A DNA stretch of 64,000 nucleotides from Fredinandcohnia onubensis (GTDB lineage Bacteria; Bacillota; Bacilli; Bacillales; Bacillaceae_L): assembly GCF_002734215.1 (NCBI RefSeq), contig NZ_NSEB01000012.1:186001-250000 (forward strand), read 5' to 3'. Below the pieces are notes generated by a model. That model was given only the letters and a program-made list of their open reading frames with translations, was not told the origin of the DNA and ran no database searches. The position numbers and the translations under genes are program-made. Shown here piece after piece: positions 46,746-55,501 of the stretch. Numbering within the stretch: position 1 is the stretch's first letter; every line of letters starts with the position of its first letter.

Positions 46746-47847
46746 TTATGAAGTAGTCGTAATAGGTGGTGGCATTATTGGTTGTTCGATTGCCTATTAT
46801 TTAGCCGAGGCACAAATGGATGTTGTTCTCTTTGACGGAGGACAAATTGGTGCAAAAACAACAAAGGCGGCTGCTGGCATGCTAGGAGCTCATTCAGAAA
46901 GCGATGGTGATTTATCCCTCTTCTTCCCTTTTGCAAGGTCGAGTCAAGTTGAGTACAAACGATTAAAAGATGAGCTTTTTGATTTAAGTGGAATTGATAT
47001 TGGATATCGAAATGGCGGTATTTTAAAGCTAGCATTCACTGAAAAAGAAATGCAAGACCTCCATTCACTTTTACAACAACCAACTGTAAAAGAGTTGAGT
47101 CGGCAAGAAGTCCATTGTATGGAACCCGAGATTAGCGATGAGGTTTTAGGTGCTGCCTATATCGAAGATGATGTGAACGTGATTCCAACTAGTACGTGTG
47201 AGGCTTTTGCCAAAAGCGCCCTAGTGCTTGGTGCTTCTATTTTTGAAAGCTGCCACGTCTATGGAATCGAGAAAGTTGGCAGCAACTACAATGTGAAGAC
47301 AGCAAAAGGCAATGTTCAAGCAAAGCACATAGTGATTGCAACTGGTGTCTATAGTAATCATCTTTTTCAGAATCTAGGAATCACTGAACAACTGTCATCT
47401 GTAAAAGGAGAAAGTATCATTGTTCAGCACGATAACCCTCTTTTACAACACACGTTGTTTCATGACAAATCCTATATTGTTCCAAGAAATAACGGGAAGC
47501 TTGTGATTGGGGCAACGATGATTCCAGATGATTGGAGTGATTCGATTAACCTAGATAGTGTTGAGAGTTTAATTAAAAAAGCGAAAACGATGCTGCCTTC
47601 CTCTGTTAATTGGAGGATTGAAGGTTTTACATCTGGTTTAAGACCAACCACATTTGATGGTCGTCCATTTATCGGCAGACATCCTGAGGAGGAACAGATT
47701 TTAATCGCTTGCGGTCATTTTCGAAATGGCATACTCCTCGCCCCTTCTACTGGGAAAATGATTCGTGATCTAATTTTAGATAAAGAGGTAAATCAAGAAT
47801 GGATCGATGCCTTTCGTATTGATCGAAGGCAAAAAGCTTTGATTTAG
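46735..47847 (+). CDS. thiO: Glycine oxidase ThiO
   Basis: 370 aa from the ATG at 46735 inside the end of tenI; the longer frame from 46645 is out of keeping with the family. FAD-binding Rossmann motif VVVIGGGIIGCSIAYYLAEA at the very N-terminus and the second FAD motif GLRPTTFDGRPFIGRHPE with 'CGHFRNGILLAPSTGK' are typical of ThiO. It oxidises glycine to dehydroglycine, the C2-N donor for thiazole. Translationally coupled to tenI and followed 12 bases later by thiS. Confidence 0.92.
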   Translation: MKSSYEVVVIGGGIIGCSIAYYLAEAQMDVVLFDGGQIGAKTTKAAAGMLGAHSESDGDLSLFFPFARSSQVEYKRLKDELFDLSGIDIGYRNGGILKLAFTEKEMQDLHSLLQQPTVKELSRQEVHCMEPEISDEVLGAAYIEDDVNVIPTSTCEAFAKSALVLGASIFESCHVYGIEKVGSNYNVKTAKGNVQAKHIVIATGVYSNHLFQNLGITEQLSSVKGESIIVQHDNPLLQHTLFHDKSYIVPRNNGKLVIGATMIPDDWSDSINLDSVESLIKKAKTMLPSSVNWRIEGFTSGLRPTTFDGRPFIGRHPEEEQILIACGHFRNGILLAPSTGKMIRDLILDKEVNQEWIDAFRIDRRQKALI

Positions 47848-47859
47848 GGAGGTGAGAAA

Positions 47860-48063
47860 ATGAAGATTAGGCTTAACGGAGAGCAGGTTGAACTCCCTGA
47901 AGAAGTAAATTCAGTGGATAAGCTTTTGACTCATTATAACTTGGAAAATCGGATCGCGATTGTAGAGATTAATGAGGATATTATTCAAAAAGATGACTAT
48001 AAAGCGATGAAACTTAAAAATGGCGATATCATTGAAATCGTTCAATTTGTAGGAGGAGGATAA
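47860..48063 (+). CDS. thiS: Sulfur carrier protein ThiS
   Basis: 67 aa ubiquitin-like protein. It has the ThiS pattern [15 protein letters not shown]..., VEINEDII, and ends VQFVGGG, the di-glycine tail that is adenylated and thiocarboxylated. GGGAGGTG before the ATG. It lies 2 bases before thiG. No adenylating enzyme gene (thiF) is in the operon. Confidence 0.95.
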   Translation: MKIRLNGEQVELPEEVNSVDKLLTHYNLENRIAIVEINEDIIQKDDYKAMKLKNGDIIEIVQFVGGG

Positions 48064-48065
48064 GC

Positions 48066-48833
48066 ATGTTAACAATAGCAAATCGTACATTCCAGTCTAG
48101 ACTTTTATTAGGAACAGGAAAATATCCATCTTTTGAAATCCAAAAGCAAGCGGTTGAGGTGTCGGATGCTGAAATTTTAACGTTTGCTGTGAGAAGAATG
48201 AACATTTTTGAAGAAAGTCAGCCCAATTTTTTAGAGCAATTAGACTTAACGAAATATACACTTCTTCCGAATACAGCAGGAGCTAAAACAGCTGAGGAAG
48301 CGGTTCGAATCGCGAAACTAGCTAAAGCATCTGGATTGTGTGACATGATTAAAGTTGAGGTTATTGGAGATGACCGGTCCCTTTTACCAGACCCAATCGA
48401 AACGTTGAAGGCATCGGAAATGCTTCTCGATGAAGGCTTCATTGTGTTACCGTATACGTCAGATGATGTAGTATTAGCTAAGCGATTAGAGGATCTCGGT
48501 GTTCATGCTATTATGCCGGGGGCAAGTCCAATTGGTTCAGGTAAAGGAATCATTAATCCGTTAAATCTAAAATTTATTATCGAGCAATCCCATGTTCCAG
48601 TCATTATCGATGCAGGAATTGGTTCACCTAAGGATGTTGCTTATGCGATGGAACTTGGCGCAGACGGTGTTCTTTTAAATACGGCTGTGTCAGGTGCAAA
48701 GGATCCTGTAAAAATGGCACGCGCTGTCAAACTTGCGTTAGAAGCGGGACGACTAGGCTATGAGGCCGGACGGATTGAAGAAAAAGATTACGCAGTAGCG
48801 AGTAGCCCATTAACAGGGTTGGTAGGATCTTAA
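48066..48833 (+). CDS. thiG: Thiazole synthase ThiG
   Basis: 255 aa TIM barrel. The lysine that forms the imine with 1-deoxy-xylulose phosphate lies in [49 protein letters not shown] and [31 protein letters not shown] are family hallmarks. It forms the thiazole ring from ThiS-thiocarboxylate, dehydroglycine (ThiO) and DXP. Last gene of the riboswitch operon. Confidence 0.96.
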   Translation: MLTIANRTFQSRLLLGTGKYPSFEIQKQAVEVSDAEILTFAVRRMNIFEESQPNFLEQLDLTKYTLLPNTAGAKTAEEAVRIAKLAKASGLCDMIKVEVIGDDRSLLPDPIETLKASEMLLDEGFIVLPYTSDDVVLAKRLEDLGVHAIMPGASPIGSGKGIINPLNLKFIIEQSHVPVIIDAGIGSPKDVAYAMELGADGVLLNTAVSGAKDPVKMARAVKLALEAGRLGYEAGRIEEKDYAVASSPLTGLVGS

Positions 48834-48847
48834 CAATCAATGAATAC

Positions 48848-48891
48848 CAAGGGCCTGACCACTTAAGCACTCTTAAAGAGTCAGGCCCTTG
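48848..48891 (+). terminator. Strong hairpin after thiG
   Basis: A perfect 12-bp stem CAAGGGCCTGAC / GTCAGGCCCTTG with a loop of 20 bases, 14 bases past the stop. There is no U-run, so it may act as an mRNA-stabilising 3' hairpin or a weak terminator. Confidence 0.6.
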
Positions 48892-48942
48892 AATATCCAC
48901 GTTCATTAATAGTTTTGAAACTCCAATGGAAATCGTTCTTGC

Positions 48943-49368
48943 TTATCGATTATTTGACCCAGTTCCGTCTCTACAACCATCATATCCAGTAGTACCGGCA
49001 CCAGGACCTCCATTAACACCAGCACCTGTCCCAGCTCCACTGCCTGCTGTTCCAGCACCCATTGCACCAGCACCACCTGTTCCAGTTGTACCAGTTCCAA
49101 TACCAGTAGTGCCAGTGCCACTTTGACCATAATAGAGGTCATCATTACAATCTTGGTTACGGTTATTCATGATGTTACTACGGCCATTGTTATTGTCAAA
49201 TCTTTCGTTTTGATTGAAACCATGTCCGTTATCGTTTCTTCGATCCAAAATTTTTACATCTCCATTATTTTTGGTATTAAAGTTATTATCGTTATCGTTA
49301 CCCTGACATCCCGCAAGTCCGACAACTAATAAAGCTGCACCTAAAATAGATGTGACTGATTTCCTCAT
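48943..49368 (-). CDS. Low-complexity lipoprotein, Asn- and Gly-rich
   Basis: 141 aa. The lipoprotein signal ends in VVGLAGC (C21). An Asn/Asp-rich stretch (~22-75: NDNDNNFNTKNNGD) is followed by a Gly/Thr/Ala-rich region (~80-125, GTGTTGIGTGTTGTGG type) and a short C-terminus with two Cys. GGGGG lies upstream of the ATG. Low-complexity composition of this kind is common in Bacillus spore or envelope lipoproteins; no function can be assigned. The + strand here is Pro-rich only because it is the antisense of the Gly-rich region. Confidence 0.75.
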   Translation of the reverse strand: MRKSVTSILGAALLVVGLAGCQGNDNDNNFNTKNNGDVKILDRRNDNGHGFNQNERFDNNNGRSNIMNNRNQDCNDDLYYGQSGTGTTGIGTGTTGTGGAGAMGAGTAGSGAGTGAGVNGGPGAGTTGYDGCRDGTGSNNR

Positions 49369-49490
49369 GTGTTAACCCCCTTTTTTATAGAAACGTTTAA
49401 AAAATAACGCCCCTATTTAGGATGGCTTAACACATGGATATCTACATCTGTTAGATAACGGAAATACTACGGTTTTTTTCGAATCCTAAG

Positions 49491-49940
49491 TTAGAACCCT
49501 ACCGCCTTAGTATCAAAGATGGTCTTTAGATTTTTTATCAACTCTCCTTGATCTTCAGTTGATAAGAAATCAGTATAAATTTGTTCTTCCTTCCCATTGT
49601 TCATAATAAATAAAACAACCTCACTTACTTGAACAACTTCTTCTACTTCGCTAAATAGGATCGATTTTCTAGGTAAGAAAAATCCCCTGTATGTTGATAA
49701 GGAATTGTTTTTAAGGATCAGATAGTCTTTTTTATCTAATTTAAAATAGTATATTGCTCTTAGTATCGCAATTATAATTAAAGCGATTAAAATAATACTT
49801 ATAATGGGATTGGTGAAATCTCCTGCATCAAACGCTATGTAGGAGTATATACTTATAAAGGTAATGATAAGTACATATACTATTGAATGTATCCCTTCTC
49901 TAATCCATTTCTTTTTTGTAACAAATTTATACCCCGTCAT
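49491..49940 (-). CDS. Two-helix membrane protein with PH-like cytoplasmic domain
   Basis: 149 aa from the ATG at 49940, preceded by GGGGAGGTGG; a longer frame starts within that site. Two membrane helices (~15-70: IVYVLIITFISIYSYIAF, PIISIILIALIIIAILRAIYYF) are followed by a soluble beta-rich domain (DYLILKNNSLSTYRGFFLPRKSILFSEVEEVVQV) resembling bacterial PH/YcxB-type domains. Function unknown. First of several small minus-strand membrane-protein genes. Confidence 0.65.
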   Translation of the reverse strand: MTGYKFVTKKKWIREGIHSIVYVLIITFISIYSYIAFDAGDFTNPIISIILIALIIIAILRAIYYFKLDKKDYLILKNNSLSTYRGFFLPRKSILFSEVEEVVQVSEVVLFIMNNGKEEQIYTDFLSTEDQGELIKNLKTIFDTKAVGF

Positions 49941-50124
49941 TCGCCACCTCCCCTTCACACTTTCAGAATGAGTTTTAATGTAATATTAACATAATATTCT
50001 AAATAATTCATCATTATGAAGAGAATAATTATTAAAAAAATTTTTAATACTTTTTAATAAAATAAAAAACGCTCCTGTGTATAACAGAAACGTAAAATGA
50101 ATTTATTATTTTTTAAAATTCCAC

Positions 50125-50400
50125 TTATGTTCCAATGTTTCCGAATAGCATCATACTAATTACGAAAATAAAGATGACTAATAAAACGAACATGCCAAGG
50201 GAAGAAATAGTTAATGCAATTGTTTTTAAACGTCCTTTTACACTAAATATTGCGGTAATGAATGATCCAAGTAACAGGAATAATAATAACAATAAGTCTA
50301 AGGATTCAGGTAAGGAATCCAATGCTTCAGGGATTATAAAAGTTAAAAATAGAAAAATAATCATCAACACCAATGAAATCAAGCCCAGGTATTTTTTCAT
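50125..50400 (-). CDS. Small membrane protein, 91 aa
   Basis: Three hydrophobic helices (LISLVLMIIFLFLTFIIP, LDLLLLLFLLLGSFITAIF, ISSLGMFVLLVIFIFVISMM). GGTGAG before the ATG. No family recognised. It lies 31 bases after the DinB-like gene and may be co-transcribed with it. Confidence 0.6.
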   Translation of the reverse strand: MKKYLGLISLVLMIIFLFLTFIIPEALDSLPESLDLLLLLFLLLGSFITAIFSVKGRLKTIALTISSLGMFVLLVIFIFVISMMLFGNIGT

Positions 50401-50431
50401 CTCACCACTTCACTTTACTTTGTTTCAGTTA

Positions 50432-50971
50432 TTATTTATCTTTGTGTTTTTCAAGCATTTCCTTTAAATAATCTTCGGATTTCCCTTTTGGAATGCTGAG
50501 ACTCTCCCAATTGCTATCCTTTAATAGTTTACCTATATACACTATTTGTCCGACATGATAGGCGTAATGGGCCATTTGCCTTTCAATAGCATCTATAACC
50601 AAATGACTTTCTCCACGAATGTAAATCTTTTTTAATAAGTCTTGCTCCCCTAAATCGGTTAGTGTAGAAAATAGCACTTCCCAACCTTTTTCCCACACCT
50701 TAATTACATCTGATTTAGAGGGGAGATCATCAATAAATTCTTCATCTCGATTTCGATATTCTTTTTCCCCATCTGAAGTTAAAAAATCAGTCCATCTTGA
50801 AACCATGTTTCCGCTAACATGTTTTACGATGATCGCAACGCTATTGGATTCATCATTATAAGTCCAATGGATTTCCTCTTCATTTAACTGGAGTATGGTC
50901 TTATCCCCGAGGCTTTTTACACCTTTAAATCTTTCAATGACGATTCTCAAATATTCGTTTCCAATTTCCAT
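50432..50971 (-). CDS. DinB-superfamily protein (DUF1572-like)
   Basis: 179 aa from the ATG at 50971 with GGAGGGA 6 bases upstream; eleven extra codons upstream are out of place. Four-helix bundle protein with the metal-ligand His pattern: VKHVSGNMVSRWTDFLTSDGE (split at GE) and MAHYAYHVGQIVYIGK are the DUF1572/DinB signature. Related proteins are thiol-linked or stress-associated with mostly unknown activity. Confidence 0.75.
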   Translation of the reverse strand: MEIGNEYLRIVIERFKGVKSLGDKTILQLNEEEIHWTYNDESNSVAIIVKHVSGNMVSRWTDFLTSDGEKEYRNRDEEFIDDLPSKSDVIKVWEKGWEVLFSTLTDLGEQDLLKKIYIRGESHLVIDAIERQMAHYAYHVGQIVYIGKLLKDSNWESLSIPKGKSEDYLKEMLEKHKDK

Positions 50972-51071
50972 AGTGAATCCCTCCAAGTAATAAATGCCTT
51001 TCACAGGAATTTCTCAAGAATTCGGAGCTGTCTTTATAATGGAAAAAATCGTCTTGAGTGTAGGAAATGTA

Positions 51072-51272
51072 TTACCCTGTTTTCCTATTACCTCTATGCT
51101 TGTCATATTCTCCCCAAGCTAAAAAGCATAACCCAGCCAAAAATGTAAATGTGCTAATATTTATAATGGTTCCCGCAACCGGTACGCCACCGATGAATTC
51201 AACAATCCACTTATAGCCAATCAAAATGACTGAAATGGCGATTAAGGATATGCCGATGCTTCTTTTTAACAT
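51072..51272 (-). CDS. Small membrane protein, 66 aa
   Basis: Starts at the ATG at 51272 (GGGAG 8 bases upstream; a GTG three codons earlier overlaps that site). Two helices (IGISLIAISVILIGYKWIVE and ISTFTFLAGLCFLAWG) and a basic C-terminus. No family recognised. Confidence 0.55.
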   Translation of the reverse strand: MLKRSIGISLIAISVILIGYKWIVEFIGGVPVAGTIINISTFTFLAGLCFLAWGEYDKHRGNRKTG

Positions 51273-51443
51273 ATAATTCACTCCCTAGAATAATCCTCAC
51301 CTTTTTCTCAGAAACAGAACTAGTCATTTCACATAGGAGCATTCAAATACTATCCATATTTTAACATAAAAATCCATAAAATAACTACATTCAAATAATT
51401 CACGATACAAAAACCTGGATACCCATCTCACTTTTGAACATCG

Positions 51444-51812
51444 TTAAAATTCTCCATATAACATAAAGATAAACATGACGAAAAATGTGAACGAAGTCAG
51501 CCATTCTAGATAATAGCCTTTTTCACTTTTCCTCTCATACCATTCCTCAATTCCTCTAAAAAAATATAAACAAGTAGAGAATAGAAATGCTGGAAGTATA
51601 ACGAGATGTGTATCCATAAAATAAAATGTACTGTAAACAAATAAAAACATAAGTATGATTTCTATGATAACAAAGAGTTTTTTTCTCCCTTCACTTAATA
51701 AACTCTTTCTAACTTCCTTAATTTTCAAAGTTCTTTTTAAAAACAATTCAGACACAATCAAATAAATTAAGAATATTAGAAATACCCCTACGATACGTGT
51801 AGTAATGGTCAT
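51444..51812 (-). CDS. Four-helix membrane protein, 122 aa
   Basis: Starts at the ATG at 51812 with GGAGGTGG 6 bases upstream; ten extra codons upstream contain that site. Hydrophobic segments are VGVFLIFLIYLIVSEL, LFVIIEIILMFLFVYSTFYF, LVILPAFLFSTCLYFF and WLTSFTFFVMFIFMLY. No family recognised. The 290-base region upstream (to 52131) holds no other gene I can support. Confidence 0.55.
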   Translation of the reverse strand: MTITTRIVGVFLIFLIYLIVSELFLKRTLKIKEVRKSLLSEGRKKLFVIIEIILMFLFVYSTFYFMDTHLVILPAFLFSTCLYFFRGIEEWYERKSEKGYYLEWLTSFTFFVMFIFMLYGEF

Positions 51813-52131
51813 TATGACCCACCTCCACCCAACAGGTTTCATATTAAATAATAGTTTAGTAGGTAACCTGGTTGGTTATTACATTAACTTCAACAAAAAA
51901 GACACTTTTCCTTCTTAAAGGTAAGTACCCAATTACAAAAATATACCATTTTCTTTTATACTGTTTTACGCCCTTCTTTTAGTCTTTTAAATGGAAGTTG
52001 TTTCATTCCTAGTCATGTAACTCCTAGACAACAATACTTTTCAGGAAAAATTACGGGAAAGTTATTAAATTCTTCAACCTAACTCAACTAAGTTATGGTA
52101 ATATTAACCTTAAAAAATTGGAGGGATACAC

Positions 52132-52635
52132 GTGGATTTTCTATCTGTACTACCTTTTTTGAGTGCTGCAATCATTCTTACCCTGATGCCAGGTCCAGAT
52201 AATTTGTTTACGTTGGCGCAGAGTCTAGCAAAAGGAAAAAATGCAGGAGCAGCCTATTTATTATTCTTAGCCTATAAGTCTTTCAAAGAAAAAGATTCTG
52301 ATTTCAACCTGAAAAATGAAGATAATTTAGACTATAAGTCTTTATACAAAAAAGGGGTGATTATGAACCTATTAAACCCTAAAGTGTCTTTGTTTTTCTT
52401 AGCCTTCTTCCCGCAGTTTATAAACTATGAAAATGGTCATGTTTCGATTCAAATGCTTGTCTATGGCATGCTCTTTCTAATCCAGACTTTAGTTATTTTC
52501 TCGTTAATCAGTATCTTTGCAGGGAAAGTAGGATCTTTCTTACGTAAAAACCCAACTATCTCTAAAAAGATTAATGTTATTCAAGGTTCATTGTTCACCT
52601 TAATCGGATTAAAAATTGTTTTTAGCGAGAAATAA
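52132..52635 (+). CDS. LysE/RhtB-family exporter with internal deletion
   Basis: 167 aa from a GTG start with GGAGGG upstream. The family N-terminus (LTLMPGPDNLFTLAQSLAKGKNAG) runs directly into AAYLLFLAYKSF. Members of about 205-210 aa have some 40 residues between these two segments (helix 2 and half of helix 3). The remainder (MNLLNPKVSLFFLAFFPQF, later helices and GLKIVFSE end) is normal. The reading frame is intact, so the loss is an in-frame deletion. It probably no longer exports amino acids; treat as a likely non-functional or altered protein. Confidence 0.78.
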   Translation: MDFLSVLPFLSAAIILTLMPGPDNLFTLAQSLAKGKNAGAAYLLFLAYKSFKEKDSDFNLKNEDNLDYKSLYKKGVIMNLLNPKVSLFFLAFFPQFINYENGHVSIQMLVYGMLFLIQTLVIFSLISIFAGKVGSFLRKNPTISKKINVIQGSLFTLIGLKIVFSEK

Positions 52636-52652
52636 TCGTTACTAGCAGAAAT

Positions 52653-52681
52653 GTGCATTAATCCTTCTTAGATTAATGCAC
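52653..52681. terminator. Bidirectional hairpin between exporter and zinc-ribbon genes
   Basis: GTGCATTAATC / GATTAATGCAC perfect 11-bp stem, 7-base loop, 18 bases past the exporter stop and 54 bases past that of the convergent zinc-ribbon gene. Confidence 0.7.
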
Positions 52682-52734
52682 CCATTTATATTCTTCGTTA
52701 TTGAAACAATGTCTGTCTTAGCTTTTAAAGCTTA

Positions 52735-52938
52735 TTACTGTTTAAATTCTTTAAATTCATCTATGTATAGAGCCACATAGCCACAATTGGGACACACTGA
52801 GGCTTTTGTTTTTGATGATACATTATTGAAAAGCCCCTTTCTTTTTTGACTAATTTTAATACCAGCCAAATCACCCTCAACAGTCACCTTACAATCCTCT
52901 ATCATTTCAGTTTGGCATTGATTACATATTTTTTTCAT
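52735..52938 (-). CDS. Small zinc-ribbon protein
   Basis: 67 aa with paired CxxC knuckles: ICNQCQTE near the N-terminus and SVCPNCGYVALY near the C-terminus, separated by a short beta-rich insert. It probably binds one Zn. Such proteins are common nucleic-acid or folding accessories in Firmicutes. Function unknown; single gene. Confidence 0.65.
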   Translation of the reverse strand: MKKICNQCQTEMIEDCKVTVEGDLAGIKISQKRKGLFNNVSSKTKASVCPNCGYVALYIDEFKEFKQ

Positions 52939-53008
52939 GACTAAAAACCCCTATTTTTATTAAATTTTAAAATGCTATCCATTCATCTAAAGTCCCTTGA
53001 TATTCCTC

Positions 53009-53935
53009 CTACAACTCTTTTAACATGTTTAAATTCCTAATAAATAGTTCACGCGCGTCAACATTTACGGTTGCCCAATCTTTATATTCATCAGGAATTG
53101 AAGCATCTTCTGTGCTCATATGTTGTTTTGATAAGATCGTCAATGCATTTATGTAGTTGATTAGCTTATCAATATCTTCTTTTGTTCCGACAGGGCCGTG
53201 ACCTGGGATGGCTTTTTGAATTTTAAAGTTTTTTACTTCATCTAAAATATGTACCCATTGTGTTGGATTGGAATACGAGAAAAATGACGGATGCATGCCA
53301 ACAAATAATAGGTCAGCCATAAAAATGATTTTATCTTCAGGTAGATAAAGAAAAGAATCACATGGAGAATGAGCACACCCAAGTGTCATGACTCTAGCAG
53401 TACGTTTTGTTCCGATAATGGTAAATTCATTGGTGAATGTGAATTGTGGTAAGACTAATTCTAGGTGAGGGAGTGAGATTTCTATCTCTTTTAGGAAGTT
53501 GATTTCATTCTTTTTCTGTATGTCATTGGAACCTTCATGTTGTTTAGTAAGTGATTCAATATACTTTTTCAGCCCATCAATATCAGCCTTCTGTTCAGCA
53601 ATTCGCTCTGGATGGTTTTCTTTAATTTGTTGCAATGTTGTCTGACTAGATACGATATTACAATCTATAAATACTTGGTTCCCTCTAATATGGTCCCCAT
53701 GAAAATGACTATTAATGACCCAAGACACAGGTTTATTCGTTATGGATTCAGCAATATTTCTTAGATCTTCAGCGGCTTGTTGTGTGTTAAACGTATCAAA
53801 GACAATTGTTTTGTCCCCCAAATCTATGAAACCAGCATTTCCAATCGCTCCACCACCATCTTTTGCGATTGCTACATAAATACCCTCACTGACTTTTTCA
53901 AGATTAAAATGCCTAGAAAAAAAGGTAGTCACCAA
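53009..53935 (-). CDS. Metallo-beta-lactamase-fold hydrolase
   Basis: 308 aa from a GTG start with GGGGAGGA 7 bases upstream. The HxHxDH motif is NSHFHGDHIRG; further ligands are the His in LGCAHSPCDSFLYLP, the Asp in IIFMADLLF and the His in IPGHGPVG. It resembles the class-B-like, quinoprotein-relay-type MBL hydrolases that act on diverse esters and thioesters. Substrate unknown. An internal Lys/Glu-rich coiled-coil-like insert (~110-160) is present. Confidence 0.82.
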   Translation of the reverse strand: MVTTFFSRHFNLEKVSEGIYVAIAKDGGGAIGNAGFIDLGDKTIVFDTFNTQQAAEDLRNIAESITNKPVSWVINSHFHGDHIRGNQVFIDCNIVSSQTTLQQIKENHPERIAEQKADIDGLKKYIESLTKQHEGSNDIQKKNEINFLKEIEISLPHLELVLPQFTFTNEFTIIGTKRTARVMTLGCAHSPCDSFLYLPEDKIIFMADLLFVGMHPSFFSYSNPTQWVHILDEVKNFKIQKAIPGHGPVGTKEDIDKLINYINALTILSKQHMSTEDASIPDEYKDWATVNVDARELFIRNLNMLKEL

Positions 53936-54078
53936 ATGGTCCTCCCCATTTTTATAATCATGATTTCTTTTAAAAGGTTACTGTCCATAAATAAGAAATA
54001 GCAATAAGATTATTAGATTTTATTCTTTATGCACACTGCAGATTCCTGCTCCAGTAGGTTACTTATTTTAATCAATAA

Positions 54079-54106
54079 AAAAAGGCAACCACCTAGTTGC
54101 CTTTTT
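54079..54106 (-). terminator. Terminator after bdbC
   Basis: AAAGGCAAC / GTTGCCTTT stem, with T-runs on both strands, 12 bases past the bdbC stop. Confidence 0.85.
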
Positions 54107-54117
54107 AAATGTTTATA

Positions 54118-54546
54118 TTAATCTTTTTTAATAAATAACATCATGACGATAATGATTGTAAAAGCTATGAAAGCTAAGAATGGGATTGTGATGAATCCAA
54201 ACCAATTAATATATTCAGTGGTACAAGGAACTCCATGTACACACGGTTTTATTTCAGCAAACCCTGGCACTTTTTGTTCAAGGTAGTGGAATAGCGAGAT
54301 ACACCAGCCGATGACGGACAACGGTAATACATATTTTTTCACTGAAAAATCACTTTGAAATGTGCCAATCCCAAGAATTAAAGCTAATGGGTACATTAAG
54401 ATCCGTTGGTACCAACATAGCTCACAGGGGATGAAACCACGTATCTCACTAAAGTAAAGACTTCCAAGTGTTGCAACTACTGAAACAAGCCAAGCCATAT
54501 ATAGAAATAAAAGTTTATTAGAAGGAGCTTTCCCTTTTTCAACCAT
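54118..54546 (-). CDS. bdbC: Disulfide oxidoreductase BdbC (DsbB family)
   Basis: 142 aa with four membrane helices. The quinone-side pair is CELCWYQR and the second pair is CVHGVPC, as in DsbB/BdbC. It reoxidises the thioredoxin-like BdbD encoded 4 bases upstream, transferring electrons to quinone. Together they form disulfides in exported proteins. The pair is divergent from the cadmium-efflux genes, which may protect or be protected from thiophilic metals (inference). Confidence 0.92.
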   Translation of the reverse strand: MVEKGKAPSNKLLFLYMAWLVSVVATLGSLYFSEIRGFIPCELCWYQRILMYPLALILGIGTFQSDFSVKKYVLPLSVIGWCISLFHYLEQKVPGFAEIKPCVHGVPCTTEYINWFGFITIPFLAFIAFTIIIVMMLFIKKD

Positions 54547-54550
54547 AGAT

Positions 54551-55228
54551 TTATTTCCCCTCTAACTCTTTCTCGATGAGGCTTTCTATTTTTTCATAGT
54601 CAAATGGATCTTCTAACATTGTCCCATTTACCATAATGGAAGGTGTGAACTGCACCTTATATTCCTCAACTAACGCTGAATCCTTGTTTACCTCTTCTAT
54701 CTCTGTTAATTGTTCTAACTCACTCTGAAATTTGTTTACATCCAAATTTGAAATCCCACCTGCTATTTCGTATACCTTGTCTGGTGTAAGCCACTCGGAA
54801 TCGTGGTCTTGCGGTTGAGCGTTAAATAATCCCTTGTGAAACTCCCAATAAGCATTTGGATTTTGCTTAAATACTGTTTCAGCCGCTAAAGAACCTAGCT
54901 GTGATTCTTTTCCATGAAATAAAACATTTATATAAGAAAACTTTACTTTTCCTGTATCAACGTAATCCTGCTCTAATTTTGGAAAAATAGTCTCTCCCCA
55001 TGCTTTACAAGATGGACATTTGAAATCTCCAAATTCAACGATTGTTACTGGAGCATCGCCGTTTCCTATCGTTGGTTGTCCTTCTATTGATGGTTGCTTT
55101 TCAAAAGTTTGATCTTCATTCTCATCTGATTTCATGTTACTTAAAACAACTAACAGAGATATTAAAGCAATCGTAACTAACGTAATGACGACAGCAAACT
55201 TTGCTGAAGAATTTTGAACTTTAGCCAT
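54551..55228 (-). CDS. bdbD: DsbA-like thiol-disulfide oxidoreductase BdbD
   Basis: 225 aa. Membrane anchor (~12-30: VVITLVTIALISLLVVL), then a DsbA-type thioredoxin domain with the active site GDFKCPSCKAW and the cis-Pro segment QFTPSIMVNG. It oxidises secreted substrate thiols and is recycled by BdbC, encoded 4 bases downstream. Length matches B. subtilis BdbD. Confidence 0.92.
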   Translation of the reverse strand: MAKVQNSSAKFAVVITLVTIALISLLVVLSNMKSDENEDQTFEKQPSIEGQPTIGNGDAPVTIVEFGDFKCPSCKAWGETIFPKLEQDYVDTGKVKFSYINVLFHGKESQLGSLAAETVFKQNPNAYWEFHKGLFNAQPQDHDSEWLTPDKVYEIAGGISNLDVNKFQSELEQLTEIEEVNKDSALVEEYKVQFTPSIMVNGTMLEDPFDYEKIESLIEKELEGK

Positions 55229-55421
55229 ATTTATACCTCTTCCATTCCTGTTAATTTATTGACCACTAAAGCATACTATTACTCTTTTATTCACGTAAAC
55301 AACTCCTTCGTAGTGAAAACCTACAACCACCCTATAATAACATCAAACTGTGATATATTTGGGTTAAAAAAGGATTGTTCAAATAACTTTCAAATCTTAC
55401 ATAAATCCATTTTTAAATTGT

Positions 55422-55450
55422 TTGACACACATATTAGGTATTGCTAATAT
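55422..55450 (+). promoter_or_regulatory. Sigma-A promoter of the cadmium operon
   Basis: TTGACA (55422-55427), 17-base spacer, TAATAT (55445-55450). The spacer and -10 contain the first operator dyad, which is suitable for direct repression. Confidence 0.85.
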
Positions 55451-55483
55451 GATACCAACAGAACGTATTAGTTAATACTAATA
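55431..55483. promoter_or_regulatory. Two ArsR-family operator dyads, ATATTAG(n6)CTAATAT
   Basis: Dyad 1: ATATTAG (55431-55437) / CTAATAT (55444-55450), perfect, overlapping the spacer and -10. Dyad 2: TATTAG (55466-55471) / CTAATA (55478-55483), perfect, downstream of the start point. Same half-site and same 6-base spacer in both. Probable sites of the adjacent metal sensor. Confidence 0.8.
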
Positions 55484-55501
55484 TGATTAGGGGGAAATCA
55501 T

